Under the pieces are notes generated by a model, which was not told the DNA's origin, made no database searches, and was given only the letters and a program-made list of their open reading frames with translations. The position numbers were made by a program, and so were the translations under genes. This document shows, piece after piece, positions 37,576 through 47,036 of a DNA stretch of 64,000 nucleotides. Source of the DNA: Vibrio sp. Y2-5 (GTDB taxonomy: Bacteria > Pseudomonadota > Gammaproteobacteria > Enterobacterales > Vibrionaceae); NCBI RefSeq assembly GCF_014596725.1, contig NZ_JACVEG010000001.1, forward strand, positions 682,001 through 746,000, read 5' to 3'. Every line of letters starts with the position of its first letter. Position 1 is the stretch's first letter.

Positions 37576-38667
37576 ATGGGAATCGTAAACATCAGTAAGC
37601 TCGACATCAGCTACGAGTCGACAAAAATCGTTAAACAGTTAGACCTTGTTATTGATGATGGTGAGTTTCTCGTACTGCTCGGCCCTTCAGGCTGTGGGAA
37701 ATCTACGCTACTTAATGCAATCGGTGGTTTGATTGATACCAGTGGTGGAAGCATCCATTTTGATGGTAAAGACGTGACTTGGGCAGATCCTAAAGATCGT
37801 GGCATTGGCATGGTCTTCCAGTCTTATGCTCTGTACCCAACCATGAGTGTTGAGAAAAACATGTCTTTCGGGTTGCGTATTGCCGGCGTAGATAAGGCAA
37901 CCATTGATAAGAAGGTTGCTTGGGCTGCCAAATTGTTGCAGCTAGAGCCGCTACTAAAACGCAAACCTTCAGCACTTTCAGGCGGACAACGTCAACGTGT
38001 TGCGATTGGCCGAGCGTTAGTTCGCGATGCGGATATCTATCTGTTTGATGAGCCTTTATCGAACCTAGATGCGAAACTGCGTGCGGAATTAAGGCTAGAA
38101 ATCAAAAAGCTACATAAGACGCTCAAATCAACAATGATCTATGTAACACACGATCAAATTGAGGCGTTGACTCTAGCAGACCGCATTGCAGTAATGAAAG
38201 ATGGCATTATTCAACAATTGGATACCCCTCATAATGTCTATAACAAACCGCAAAACCTGTTTGTTGCGACGTTTTTAGGTTCTCCTGCAATGAACTGTAT
38301 TAAAGGGCATCTAAGCGTAAGTGCGGATAAAGTGTTGTTTAAATCAGCGGATTTGCATATCGATGTGAGTGGGTACCCATTTGTTGAACAGCCTGTGGAT
38401 GGTGCGTCAGTAACGTTAGGTGTGCGTCCTGAACACTTAATTGCAGAGCATAATGAAGACGCCTCTGACAACGTTATTCAAGGGGTAGTGGAGTTGGTTG
38501 AGCCTATGGGTTCTGATACCTTGGTTTGGACCAAGTTTACCGAGCAACACACTCTATCTCACCGAGTGACGTCGGAAGACCAACTGTCTGTAGGCGATTC
38601 ATTTAAAGTGAAAGTTGAAGCAACCAAATGCTCGATTTTTGATACTCAGTCGACTCAGCGTCTATAA
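37576..38667 (+). CDS. ABC sugar transporter ATP-binding protein (MalK/UgpC-like)
   Basis: The 363-residue ATPase has Walker A GPSGCGKST near residue 36-44, Q-loop VFQSYALYPTMSV, signature LSGGQRQR and Walker B DIYLFDEPLSNLD, then a C-terminal TOBE/OB regulatory domain with LGVRPEHL near residue 280. It energises the CUT1 importer. AAAGGG precedes the ATG by 8 nt. The TOBE domain could link uptake to the phosphotransferase system as in MalK. Confidence 0.95.
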   Translation: MGIVNISKLDISYESTKIVKQLDLVIDDGEFLVLLGPSGCGKSTLLNAIGGLIDTSGGSIHFDGKDVTWADPKDRGIGMVFQSYALYPTMSVEKNMSFGLRIAGVDKATIDKKVAWAAKLLQLEPLLKRKPSALSGGQRQRVAIGRALVRDADIYLFDEPLSNLDAKLRAELRLEIKKLHKTLKSTMIYVTHDQIEALTLADRIAVMKDGIIQQLDTPHNVYNKPQNLFVATFLGSPAMNCIKGHLSVSADKVLFKSADLHIDVSGYPFVEQPVDGASVTLGVRPEHLIAEHNEDASDNVIQGVVELVEPMGSDTLVWTKFTEQHTLSHRVTSEDQLSVGDSFKVKVEATKCSIFDTQSTQRL

Positions 38668-38842
38668 CGTCGTTGCGCTGAAAAATCCTGTGACGTCTTT
38701 TTCTTTCTGTCACTCAAAGGAAAGCGAGGCTAAGGTTTAGTTCATGTGTGTTAAACCTTAAACTCGTAGATAACGTGGAGAAGCTGGCTTTGAGTCGGCT
38801 TCTTCATTTTGCTTTTTGGGAAAAAAATAACAGGGAACATTT

Positions 38843-39838
38843 ATGTCTGAAACTACCTTTAACTGGGGAATTATTGCCCCAGGTCGGATTGCCCACAACT
38901 TCGCTAAAGCCCTTAAAATTGTACCCAACGCAAGTTTGTACGCGGTTGCCAGTTCTAACCTAGAGCGAGCGCAAGCTTTCGCCCTAGAGTACGATTGCGA
39001 GAACGCTTACGATGAATACCAAACTCTCATTGATGACCCTCAAGTAGATGCTATCTATATAGCCAACCCACATCGCTTTCACTTTGAGTGCGCTAGAAAA
39101 TGCCTGATAGCGGGTAAGGCAGTACTGTGTGAGAAACCTATAACCGTCAATGAAGCTCAAATTCAAGAATTGATAAGTTTGGCGGAGAAGCATCAAACCT
39201 TTTTGATGGAAGCCGTATGGACACGCTTTCTACCCGTTTGGCAACAGGTGATGACTTGGCTTAGTGAACAACGTATTGGCGATATACGCTTTATGAGCTC
39301 GTCTTTTTCTTTCAATGTTCCGCGAGATGAAAGTGACCGTTTGTTAAATAATGAGCTTGCTGGTGGCGCTTTGCTTGATACTGGTATTTATAACCTCACG
39401 ATGTCCCAATTTGTGATGAAGTGTGAGCCAAGCTCAATCGTTGCCAACGGTATGATAGGTGAAACCAATGTCGATGAGCGCACAAGCGTGATTCTTGATT
39501 ACGACGGTGTTGCTAGCCAGTTCACTTGCGGGCTAAATGTTACCTTGGACAACAACTTTAAACTCTATGGCAGCAAAGGTAGCATTACCATCGACCCAAT
39601 GTTCTGGGCGGCAACCAAAGCAGTTCTAAGTGTTAACGGGGAAGATGATCAGGTTATAGAGCTTCCTTTCAGAGCTACCGGGTTTGAATATCAAATCGAA
39701 GAGGTGATGAACTGTATTGCTCAAGGCAAACTGCAAAGTGACGTTATCAGCTGGCAGGACAGTATTAATACTATGAAAAACATGGATGAAATTCGCCGAC
39801 AAATTGGGCTGGAATACGCATTCTTAAACCGTGATTAG
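38843..39838 (+). CDS. Gfo/Idh/MocA family oxidoreductase
   Basis: This 331-residue NAD(P)-dependent enzyme has an N-terminal Rossmann domain (NWGIIAPGRIAHNFAKAL) and the family EKP motif in LCEKPITVNEAQ near residue 95, followed by VWTRFLPVW and GALLDTGIYNL in the C-terminal beta domain. It resembles trans-1,2-dihydrobenzenediol/glucose-fructose oxidoreductase-type members. It follows the ATPase gene by 175 nt on the same strand without a clear terminator, so it may belong to the same regulon, perhaps oxidising or reducing a sugar or sugar acid. The substrate is not predictable. Confidence 0.88.
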   Translation: MSETTFNWGIIAPGRIAHNFAKALKIVPNASLYAVASSNLERAQAFALEYDCENAYDEYQTLIDDPQVDAIYIANPHRFHFECARKCLIAGKAVLCEKPITVNEAQIQELISLAEKHQTFLMEAVWTRFLPVWQQVMTWLSEQRIGDIRFMSSSFSFNVPRDESDRLLNNELAGGALLDTGIYNLTMSQFVMKCEPSSIVANGMIGETNVDERTSVILDYDGVASQFTCGLNVTLDNNFKLYGSKGSITIDPMFWAATKAVLSVNGEDDQVIELPFRATGFEYQIEEVMNCIAQGKLQSDVISWQDSINTMKNMDEIRRQIGLEYAFLNRD

Positions 39839-39900
39839 TCGCTTGAGTACCGTCAGCTAGGCGGCAGTACAAATAACGCCTAAAAGATAACTTCCAACAT

Positions 39901-39927
39901 TCAGCCAGCTATTTAAACGCTGGCTGA
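39901..39927. terminator. Hairpin between convergent oxidoreductase and LysR genes
   Basis: TCAGCCAGC and GCTGGCTGA form a 9-bp stem with a 9-base AT-rich loop. It lies between two convergent genes and probably ends one or both transcripts, although T runs are modest. Confidence 0.55.
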
Positions 39928-39934
39928 GTGCTTT

Positions 39935-40831
39935 CTAGTTAAAGTGCAATAGCACGAACTCGATGAACAGACGCACTCGCATTGGTAGGTTATCGCGGTC
40001 GCGATACAGCATATGTAATGTGCGAGCTTTACTACTCCAGTCGGGTAGCACGTGATTCATTTCACCTTGAGCGACCATAGGAAGCGCAAAGTAATCGGGC
40101 ACGTATCCAATACCTAAGCCTGTTTTAATAGCGTGAGTTAGCATTACAATTTCATCCACTTCCAGCCTTACACCCTTATTAGGATGATAATCAAACTCTT
40201 CGCCACTCTCTTTGTGTACCAACTGCCACGGTATCATAGGGCGGCAAACGACTGTGGGATGACCGCATAGCTTGTCTGGTGTGGTTATGCCGGAAATATC
40301 ATAGTCGGGATGAGAGCACAAAATGAAGTGGATGTGCTTTAACGGCCTTGCAATCCAGTTGTCGACCACGGTGTTCCCAACTCTAAACACCACGTCCATG
40401 CCTTCCGCTTCAATATCAATCAAGGTGTTGGAAAAACTAAGATCTAGTTGAATGTCGGGATATTTCAGCAAGAACTCATAAAAAATGGCACGCAGAAACT
40501 GAGACCCTGCATTGATTGGCGCGGAAATGCGGATTTTTCCTTGAGGTTGATATTTATCCCGATGCAGATCTTCGTCAATATCATTGAGTTCATCAAACAG
40601 AGCGACTGAGCGTTGAAAATATTGCTCACCGATACTGGTTAAGACTACGCGATGTGCATCTCGATTGAGCAGACGAAGTTGTAAATCGGTTTCTAGCTGT
40701 CGTATGCGGCGACTCAAAGTTGAGAGAGGCATACTCAAAGATTGGGCGGCATCTTTGAAGCTGCCCAAACGTGCTACAGTACAAAAACAGCGCAGATCGT
40801 CTAACGAATAGCTAGGTTTCATTATTGGCAT
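39935..40831 (-). CDS. LysR-family transcriptional regulator
   Basis: The 298-residue protein has an N-terminal winged HTH (SLDDLRCFCTVARLGSFKDAAQSLSMPLSTLSRRIRQLE) and a LysR effector domain (GKIRISAPINAG, then ALKTGLGIGYVPDYF-like text near residue 235). It belongs to the CrgA/AaeR-like group that ends in a basic LFIEFVLLHF segment. It diverges from the EamA transporter gene with about 80 bp between, so it likely controls that transporter and itself. Confidence 0.9.
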   Translation of the reverse strand: MPIMKPSYSLDDLRCFCTVARLGSFKDAAQSLSMPLSTLSRRIRQLETDLQLRLLNRDAHRVVLTSIGEQYFQRSVALFDELNDIDEDLHRDKYQPQGKIRISAPINAGSQFLRAIFYEFLLKYPDIQLDLSFSNTLIDIEAEGMDVVFRVGNTVVDNWIARPLKHIHFILCSHPDYDISGITTPDKLCGHPTVVCRPMIPWQLVHKESGEEFDYHPNKGVRLEVDEIVMLTHAIKTGLGIGYVPDYFALPMVAQGEMNHVLPDWSSKARTLHMLYRDRDNLPMRVRLFIEFVLLHFN

Positions 40832-40915
40832 TTACCGTCTTAATATTGCTTGTTTATCCAACTATTGAAATCAATACACTAAGGAATACATTTTTACAAG
40901 TCATCTGGAGTGACG

Positions 40916-41845
40916 ATGAAATCTGATTCAACGATGAAAGCAGTTATCCTTCTTATTATTTGTACCTTCTTTTGGGGTAGTTGCTTTCCAATTGGTAAAC
41001 ACGTTTTAGAGGAAGTTCATGCTCTTACATTGGTGTTCTGGCGCTTCGTCGTCGCGGCTTTGTGTCTGGCTGTATATCTCAAGGCTGTGCGCATACCTAA
41101 ATTGAACTTGAGTTCGAATCAATGGGTTTGGGTTATAGCCGTTAGCGCTGTGGGAATAGGTGGGCTGAATCTCGGTTTGTTTACTGGCTTGGCTTCTACC
41201 AATGCAACGAACGGTTCATTAATTATGGCACTTAGTCCTTTAATGACATCTCTCATAGCCTGTGTTGCGCTTCGAACTCTACCGTCTGCTTTGCAGTGTT
41301 TTAGCTTGCTGGTCAGTTTGACGGGGGTTCTGATGGTAATCACCAACGGGCATTTTGAGACGCTATATTCTATGCAAATCAACCACGGTGATAAGCTGAT
41401 ATTCTTTGGAATGCTGGCATGGAGTTTCTACACATACTTCAGCCAAGGTATCAGTCGCTGGATGCCAGTGATTCCTTATACCTTCGTGGGAATGTTAAGT
41501 GGAGCCGTTGTTATTGGTGTTATGTGTTTGGCAACGCCAGAGGTGCATCCATTCGCTGAGTTATGGAATAGTTCAGCCTTGGGTGTATCGGAAGTATTGT
41601 ATATAGGGGTATTTGGTACCGTTGCTGGCTATCTGTTGTGGCTAAACGGTGTGCGACACTTAGGTTCTGCCAATGCGGCGTTGTTTTTCAACTTTGTACC
41701 CATTTTCTCGGTATTGACCTCGTATATGCTCGGTCAAGCGGTGACAGAATTACAATTGCTTGGCATTGCCGTTGTTATCACAGGCTTATTACTGCCACGT
41801 ATTTCGCTGTTTAAACGCGGGTCAAAAACCTGCTCAGAATCCTAG
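40916..41845 (+). CDS. EamA/DMT superfamily transporter
   Basis: ATG 40916, with CTGGAG five bases upstream, gives 309 residues; a GTG at 40910 overlaps the ribosome site. Ten membrane helices in two EamA repeats are visible: TFFWGSCFPIGKHVL opens the first, and WSFYTYFSQGISRWMP opens the second, with the typical NAALFFNFVPIFSVL near the end. It likely exports a small metabolite. It is divergent from a LysR regulator and ends at a strong terminator. Confidence 0.88.
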   Translation: MKSDSTMKAVILLIICTFFWGSCFPIGKHVLEEVHALTLVFWRFVVAALCLAVYLKAVRIPKLNLSSNQWVWVIAVSAVGIGGLNLGLFTGLASTNATNGSLIMALSPLMTSLIACVALRTLPSALQCFSLLVSLTGVLMVITNGHFETLYSMQINHGDKLIFFGMLAWSFYTYFSQGISRWMPVIPYTFVGMLSGAVVIGVMCLATPEVHPFAELWNSSALGVSEVLYIGVFGTVAGYLLWLNGVRHLGSANAALFFNFVPIFSVLTSYMLGQAVTELQLLGIAVVITGLLLPRISLFKRGSKTCSES

Positions 41846-41869
41846 GTGGGAACACTATCATTTCAATCA

Positions 41870-41895
41870 TAAAGGCGGAAACTTTCCGCCTTTAT
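41870..41895. terminator. Bidirectional terminator between eamA-like and GGDEF genes
   Basis: AAAGGCGGAAA and TTTCCGCCTTT pair around a two-base loop. The A/T ends suit both the plus-strand transporter and the minus-strand diguanylate cyclase. Confidence 0.8.
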
Positions 41896-41912
41896 CGCTT
41901 AAGAATTAAGCC

Positions 41913-43196
41913 CTAGCACTTTGCAAACGTGAAGGCATTCTTGCCCGATTTTTTCACCTTATACATTGCATCATCTGCAATCTTTAGTAGATCTTTCAGG
42001 TTATCAGCATCTTCCGGATATGAAGCGATGCCGATACTGGCATTCACTTTAACGATGCCGCTAGGCAGAGAAATAGGTTCAGCTAAACAATTAAGGGTTC
42101 GCATAGCAATACTCTCTGTATCGTTGGCACCGAGTTGCAGTATGACAAACTCATCACCACCGACACGAGCTAAAATATCTGACTGACGAATTACGGACTT
42201 AATACGCTGTGCAACAATTTTTAGTACTTCATCCCCAATATCATGACCATGTTTATCATTGATTTGCTTAAAACCATCAAGATCAATAAACAGTGCTCGT
42301 ACACTTTCACCATGTGTTGTGGCATCGTTCAAAAACTGCTTTGCGGCTTCTTGCATATGATGCAGGCTAGAAACTTGAGTCAAAGTATCGGTCATGGCGA
42401 TATGGTGTAAGTTTTCATGTGCCTGTTCTAGTTCCGCTAATGCTTCATAAAGTTCGGTCACATCATACTCAACCACCAGCAACAAAAACTCTCCAGTTAA
42501 AGGGTGGCGAGTGCGTCTAATATCGAGCGAATGCTGACGCTCGCCTTCGGCTGTGCGCATAATGTAATCCCAACGACCACCTTTTTCCTCGATTGCTTTC
42601 GCCAGACATTCTCGCCCCTGTTCTGGAGATGCGAAACGCGCCACGAACACACTCTGTCCTTCGGGTATTGGTTTGCTATTTAAATGAGCATAAGTTTCTG
42701 TGGCGGCAGGATTTTCAATCACGATTTCGCCAGCATCGGTAAAAGTAGTCGCAGCGACTCGTGTATAACGCATAGCTTCTACCAACAATAGATTCTCGGG
42801 CTGCTGACCCAATTCTACTTTCTCGTTAATAAAAGCAATGATTCCACGATGCTTTTCAGGACCTAATAACACAGCCCTATGCATCATAAAGACAGTTTTG
42901 GGTTTTCCGTTAGGGTAGGTTGTCCATGGATCTATCGTCAGACCATTTTTAGCCGCAAGTTCAAATGTCTGCGCTGTTCGATCTTTTGCACCTTGAGTGT
43001 CACCAGAGAGGTCTTTATCAATAAGTTGTTGAACATTGTCTAATCCCCAAAAGTCGACGGCGGCCTGATTTCCCCACCACCAACCATGTTTATCGAGGTC
43101 AAAAAACCAAACCACATTAGGAATGAGTTCATACAAAGCTAATTCATCGTGGCTTTTGATATGGACCAAATGGTCGTAGTTACTTTTGCTTTCCAT
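41913..43196 (-). CDS. PAS-domain diguanylate cyclase
   Basis: The 427-residue soluble protein has two PAS-like sensor regions (about residues 20-125 and 140-250), a short coiled linker, then a GGDEF domain. The catalytic GGDEF is intact at 346-350, and the inhibitory I-site RxxD (RQSD) lies at 337-340, five residues before it, so the enzyme should be active and product-inhibited. The usual DxLTgLxNR at the domain start is altered to DTLTQVSSLHHM. It makes cyclic di-GMP, the ligand of the tfoY riboswitch in this window. The stimulus is unknown. Confidence 0.92.
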   Translation of the reverse strand: MESKSNYDHLVHIKSHDELALYELIPNVVWFFDLDKHGWWWGNQAAVDFWGLDNVQQLIDKDLSGDTQGAKDRTAQTFELAAKNGLTIDPWTTYPNGKPKTVFMMHRAVLLGPEKHRGIIAFINEKVELGQQPENLLLVEAMRYTRVAATTFTDAGEIVIENPAATETYAHLNSKPIPEGQSVFVARFASPEQGRECLAKAIEEKGGRWDYIMRTAEGERQHSLDIRRTRHPLTGEFLLLVVEYDVTELYEALAELEQAHENLHHIAMTDTLTQVSSLHHMQEAAKQFLNDATTHGESVRALFIDLDGFKQINDKHGHDIGDEVLKIVAQRIKSVIRQSDILARVGGDEFVILQLGANDTESIAMRTLNCLAEPISLPSGIVKVNASIGIASYPEDADNLKDLLKIADDAMYKVKKSGKNAFTFAKC

Positions 43197-43442
43197 GCTC
43201 TAAGTCAACTCATCTACAATGTCTGAAAACAGTAAAATCATCATATCATTGCATTTGAGAGAGAACAGTAGCTCGGTGCATACCTATCTCACACTAGTGA
43301 TAAATCCCCACTGAGATTAGTGACATGAACGTCGAATTTATTCATCACGATAAAGCAGTGCTGGATTCAAAACAGTTATGCATGAGTTTTTGGTCAAACA
43401 TTGCTAGCCATAAGGCGACTCAATTTGTACAGCTTTATGATG

Positions 43443-43763
43443 TTAAGCTCTAAATAACACCAGATTTAGCAATAAAAATATCGCCATGCTAGCTACTGTT
43501 GTAAGCAATACATTCTTAGTTTTCCACGCCAGAATTCCTGCCAGTAAGGACGCCCAAATGTAAGGATTCGTGGTATCCAACCACAACAATTTTTCATGGG
43601 TAAACACAATCGGTGCCCAGATTGCGGTAAGCACTGCTGGACCAGAATAACTTAAAAAACGTTGTAGGTTGGGGCTTAGACGCAGTGGCAACATAGGTTC
43701 TAGAAACACATAACGGCTCAAGAAAACTAATGCTGTCATTGCAAGTATTGATAACATAATCAT
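43443..43763 (-). CDS. AzlD family branched-chain amino-acid transport subunit
   Basis: The 106-residue protein is nearly all hydrophobic, with four membrane segments and the AzlD motif FLSRYVFLEPMLPLRL followed by LQRFLSYSGPAVLTAIWAP. AzlD is the small partner of AzlC in exporters of branched-chain amino acids or analogues. Its ATG overlaps the azlC stop by 4 nt. Nothing recognisable lies downstream. Confidence 0.9.
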   Translation of the reverse strand: MIMLSILAMTALVFLSRYVFLEPMLPLRLSPNLQRFLSYSGPAVLTAIWAPIVFTHEKLLWLDTTNPYIWASLLAGILAWKTKNVLLTTVASMAIFLLLNLVLFRA

Positions 43764-44482
43764 ACACGTACCCCTTGCAACTGTTCGGTAGCATAACCCG
43801 CTAGCATCGCGCCAACACTAGCGACCATAAGGCTGCCATCTAGATTGATCACTGTTAAGCTCACTGAAAGTAGTATTGCTACCAAGACAGACACAACCAT
43901 TGGCAAACTCTTTATATTTGGTATCACGATTGCAATAAATGTCGCCGCGACAGCAAACTCCAGCCCTAGTTCGTTCAGTGAAGGGATGTGACTACCAGCA
44001 ACAATACCAACGAGAGTCGCGAAGTTCCAAATCAGATAAAAACTTAATCCAGCACCGAGCGCGTACCATCGGTTGAACTGCTGCTCTTTCTGTTGGCCAC
44101 ACAACGCAAACAACTCATCGGTTAACAAAAAACCGAGGATGAGTCGCCAACGAGTTGGCAGTGGACTGATTTTACTACGCATCGACACACTATAGAGAAC
44201 ATGACGAGAGGTAATAAATAGTGTGGTGAGCAACATAGTCATCAGGCCTGCACCTGCTTTGATCATCCCGGTTGCGACAAGTTGCGCTGAACCAGCAAAT
44301 AAAATTGCTGATAGCGCCTGACTTTCAAACGGATTCAATCCAGCATCAATAGCGAATGAGCCTGCAAGTAGCCCCCAGGGCAAAACAGCCACGCTCAACG
44401 GTAGCATGGCAATGGTTCCTTGCCAGAAGGAACGGGATTTTGATTCAGTGTATGAATGCCGTGACAAAACTGTACTACTCAT
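43760..44482 (-). CDS. AzlC family branched-chain amino-acid exporter
   Basis: The 240-residue membrane protein has about seven helices and the AzlC motifs PWGLLAGSFAIDAGL near residue 36, ILFAGSAQLVATGMI near 63, and TSRHVLYSVSMRSKI near 92, followed by FLLTDELFAL. It forms an exporter with AzlD. An AraC-family gene precedes it on the same strand, about 140 nt away, and is the likely regulator. Confidence 0.92.
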   Translation of the reverse strand: MSSTVLSRHSYTESKSRSFWQGTIAMLPLSVAVLPWGLLAGSFAIDAGLNPFESQALSAILFAGSAQLVATGMIKAGAGLMTMLLTTLFITSRHVLYSVSMRSKISPLPTRWRLILGFLLTDELFALCGQQKEQQFNRWYALGAGLSFYLIWNFATLVGIVAGSHIPSLNELGLEFAVAATFIAIVIPNIKSLPMVVSVLVAILLSVSLTVINLDGSLMVASVGAMLAGYATEQLQGVRV

Positions 44483-44625
44483 GAAGTCATCCTAGTTGTG
44501 AATACTAACGTTATACGAAACACGCTAAATTTAAGGTTTGAAGCTGAAATTAGCTGGAATCATGACATCACAGTGGTGAGGAAAATACTTGTACAAAGTT
44601 GCTGCTTAAAAAGGGTAGTAACGAC

Positions 44626-45462
44626 TTAATGTTGAATGTATTGCTTGGGTGTAATTCCCATCGCTTTTTTAAAGTGGCGGTGGAGATGGCTTTGATCGTG
44701 AAAGCCGCATTCATGTGCGGTATCGGAAATCGAATGTCCAGCTTTGAGTAGCCTACGGGCATAACGTAGTCGAGCCTGAATTTGGTATGCGTGAGGTGGA
44801 AATCCAAATTGTTTCTGAAATGCCCGTACCAAATGAAACGGACTGATACCGGCCAATTTAGCAAGTTCCTCCAATGAAACATCGGCCTGTGGAAAGTCAT
44901 CGAGAAACTCTTTTACCAAAGTTAACTGCTGCTGAGCTTTGGATATTTCAACTGGCTTAGGCGGAGTTTTACCATGACGTGCCATTAGCTTGACTAAACT
45001 GGCGTACACCAGAGTTTCGCGCAGTAGGCGGTTATCGGATTTTTCTAGAGTAGAAAATACTAGGCGAAATTGATTGGCAAGCTCTGGGTCATTTACCACT
45101 GCTTCGGGAAAGTAAGGAGTGCCATAACTGCTATTGCCGAGTTCTCGGCTAATGGTCTGAAACTGATCGGGTAGTGGATACATTGCTTTGTAGGCCCAGC
45201 CGCCTTCTGCTGCTGAATGACCAGTATGCATTTCGTCAGCATTGACCAGAATAATAGTGTCTTGCGGGGCTATGTGATTTGCTCCCGTACGATAGAAACG
45301 CTGTGCACCGCGTTCAATTACACCGACAGTGTATCCTTCATGGCTGTGACGGGAGAAATTCTGGGTCTCATATTTAGCGTCGAGTAGCTCAATTCCACCA
45401 AGTTCATCTGCTACTTGAAACTTTGCACTTTCCTTTGATTTGAGGGAGCGTTGTTTGTCCAT
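44626..45462 (-). CDS. AraC-family transcriptional regulator
   Basis: The 278-residue protein has an N-terminal cupin-like sensor domain (HEGYTVGVIERG, then NADEMHTGHSAAEGGWAYKAMYP) and a C-terminal double HTH (VSLEELAKLAGISPFHLVRAFQKQFG and GHSISDTAHECGFHDQSHLHRHFKKAMGITPKQY). This group often sits beside AzlCD or LysE exporters and responds to amino acids. It is upstream of azlCD on the same strand, so it probably activates them. Confidence 0.93.
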   Translation of the reverse strand: MDKQRSLKSKESAKFQVADELGGIELLDAKYETQNFSRHSHEGYTVGVIERGAQRFYRTGANHIAPQDTIILVNADEMHTGHSAAEGGWAYKAMYPLPDQFQTISRELGNSSYGTPYFPEAVVNDPELANQFRLVFSTLEKSDNRLLRETLVYASLVKLMARHGKTPPKPVEISKAQQQLTLVKEFLDDFPQADVSLEELAKLAGISPFHLVRAFQKQFGFPPHAYQIQARLRYARRLLKAGHSISDTAHECGFHDQSHLHRHFKKAMGITPKQYIQH

Positions 45463-45780
45463 AATCCACTCTTTGTACGACGGCTGTTTAGTTTACACCT
45501 AAATCTGCTTTGTGTTTTGTACAAAATTGCTCACATGACGGAGGATAAAATAATAAACATAGTTTGTTTTATTGTTTGGATTATAGTGATTCCTATTGTC
45601 GCTGATAAAAAACGAAATCTATTAAATTTGGAATGGACAGCTTACAGACTGGATACCCGTTCTCTTCGGGGTGTGTTGCTCGGCATTTTGTTACGTAGAA
45701 ATGCCACTTTCTTTGCTAGAGCTGGCACTTTTACAGTTTAATCCGTTTCTCTTTGGCTTAATTAATTTCATACCACCATT

Positions 45781-45948
45781 ATGAAATAGAGTGTCTATGA
45801 TATTGGTGCCTATTTCGGTATCAATTGTCGCCCAAAGCTTAATGACCGTGTTACTTTCGATTTGAGTGAAGATAATCAAGGTCGAATGAATGCTACGAGT
45901 GTGTACATTGAAGGTATACATGTACCTATAATCGTTTTATTCAGCTAA
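45781..45948 (+). pseudogene. Remnant of a cold-shock-domain protein
   Basis: One frame reads DIGAYFG, then CRPKLNDRVTFDLSEDNQGR and MNATSVYIEG before a stop at 45946-45948. This is the second half of a cold-shock domain of the type fused to DUF1294 (RPxxGDxVxFD, D-x-QGR, AxxV). Just upstream another frame gives FGLINFIPP, resembling the first strand. There is no intact start, and stops interrupt the frame, so the gene is dead. The rest of 45463-46087 shows no convincing gene. Confidence 0.45.
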
Positions 45949-46087
45949 CCCATAGTAAATGCTGCTACTCACTAACACTCTGACTACAAATTGAAGTGAC
46001 TAAATAAACGAGGCATGATGGTTACAATCTAATCGGTTCGTTTTGTAACATACCTGAAGGAATGTTTAGATTTATGGAGATTAAATA

Positions 46088-46705
46088 ATGGACTACTTGT
46101 TATTTTTGCTGATTTGCATTGTTGCAACGTTTACGCCAGGCCCAGCTGTTTTTCTAGCTGTAAAGAATACCGCTATCTACGGATTAAATAAGGCACTTTG
46201 GGGTATGCTTGGTAACGTGTTGGCTATGTTGAGTATGGCTGCATTATCGGCTGCGGGATTGAGTACAGTGATTCTCACTTCCGAATATCTGTATTTGGCT
46301 ATAAAAATATTAGGTGGTTCGTATCTTATTTATCTTGGTATTCAGTATTGGATTTCGAAAAAAAATAAAGTTATTTCCGAGGAAAGTTATACGACTGATA
46401 AAAGCAATCTTCGCTTATTTTTTGAGTCCTACCTCGTAGGAGTAACGAATCCCAAAGCCATCGCATTTTACACAGCTTTATTTCCTCAGTTTTTAAATGT
46501 AGAGCAACCAATTATGTCGCAGTTTTTTGCGCTTTCTCTGACGTTTGCTTGTTTTTCTTTCTCCGCCCTTGTTTCTTATGCTCTTGTTACCTCTAAATTT
46601 TCAAGTTTGTTCTCCAGAAGTCATCTAAGCAGATTAATTAACAGGGCTGCGGGTACAATATTTATTGGCTTTGGTATCTCATTGCTATCGAGCAACAAAG
46701 CATAG
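46088..46705 (+). CDS. LysE/RhtB family amino-acid exporter
   Basis: The 205-residue protein has six membrane helices. The family signature is FTPGPAVFLAVKNTAIYG near residue 16, with GLSTVILTSEYLYLAIKILGGSYLIYLGIQYW and the VGVTNPKAIAFYTALFPQF loop. Members export homoserine, threonine, lysine and similar compounds. It stands alone. The 330 bp that follow (46706-47036) hold no gene or obvious signal. Confidence 0.92.
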   Translation: MDYLLFLLICIVATFTPGPAVFLAVKNTAIYGLNKALWGMLGNVLAMLSMAALSAAGLSTVILTSEYLYLAIKILGGSYLIYLGIQYWISKKNKVISEESYTTDKSNLRLFFESYLVGVTNPKAIAFYTALFPQFLNVEQPIMSQFFALSLTFACFSFSALVSYALVTSKFSSLFSRSHLSRLINRAAGTIFIGFGISLLSSNKA

Positions 46706-47036
46706 CTGGTCATTTAAATTAATTTTTTCACTTGAGATTATCCAGTTTTGCGGTTCAGTTTTTTTGCAACTAACTTGTGCCCCAAGACGTGCTAGAGCTG
46801 TTACTCGCAACATTTCTGCCAACTACCTAATGACTTAAATTGACTAATCCGAAGTAATAATTGTCTACTTGGCAATAGCTGATGTGGGTATGTGAGCAGC
46901 TAAGCCATCTATTCATTAATAGCGATACTTCGCACATGCAATTCTTGATTTTATATAGTTTCCGAGCCACTTTTATATGTGCAGCTTTATGCATTGGTCT
47001 AGCTTCACTATTTAAAGGATAACTGGGTACATTATT

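Noticed and set aside
43325..43453. A 42-codon plus-strand frame overlapping the end of azlD.
   Set aside because: It has no ribosome site and no recognisable similarity, and it overlaps a convergent real gene by 11 nt; most likely chance.
45451..45741. A 96-codon plus-strand frame between AraC and LysE genes.
   Set aside because: It begins inside the araC-like gene on the opposite strand, has mixed composition and no family resemblance.
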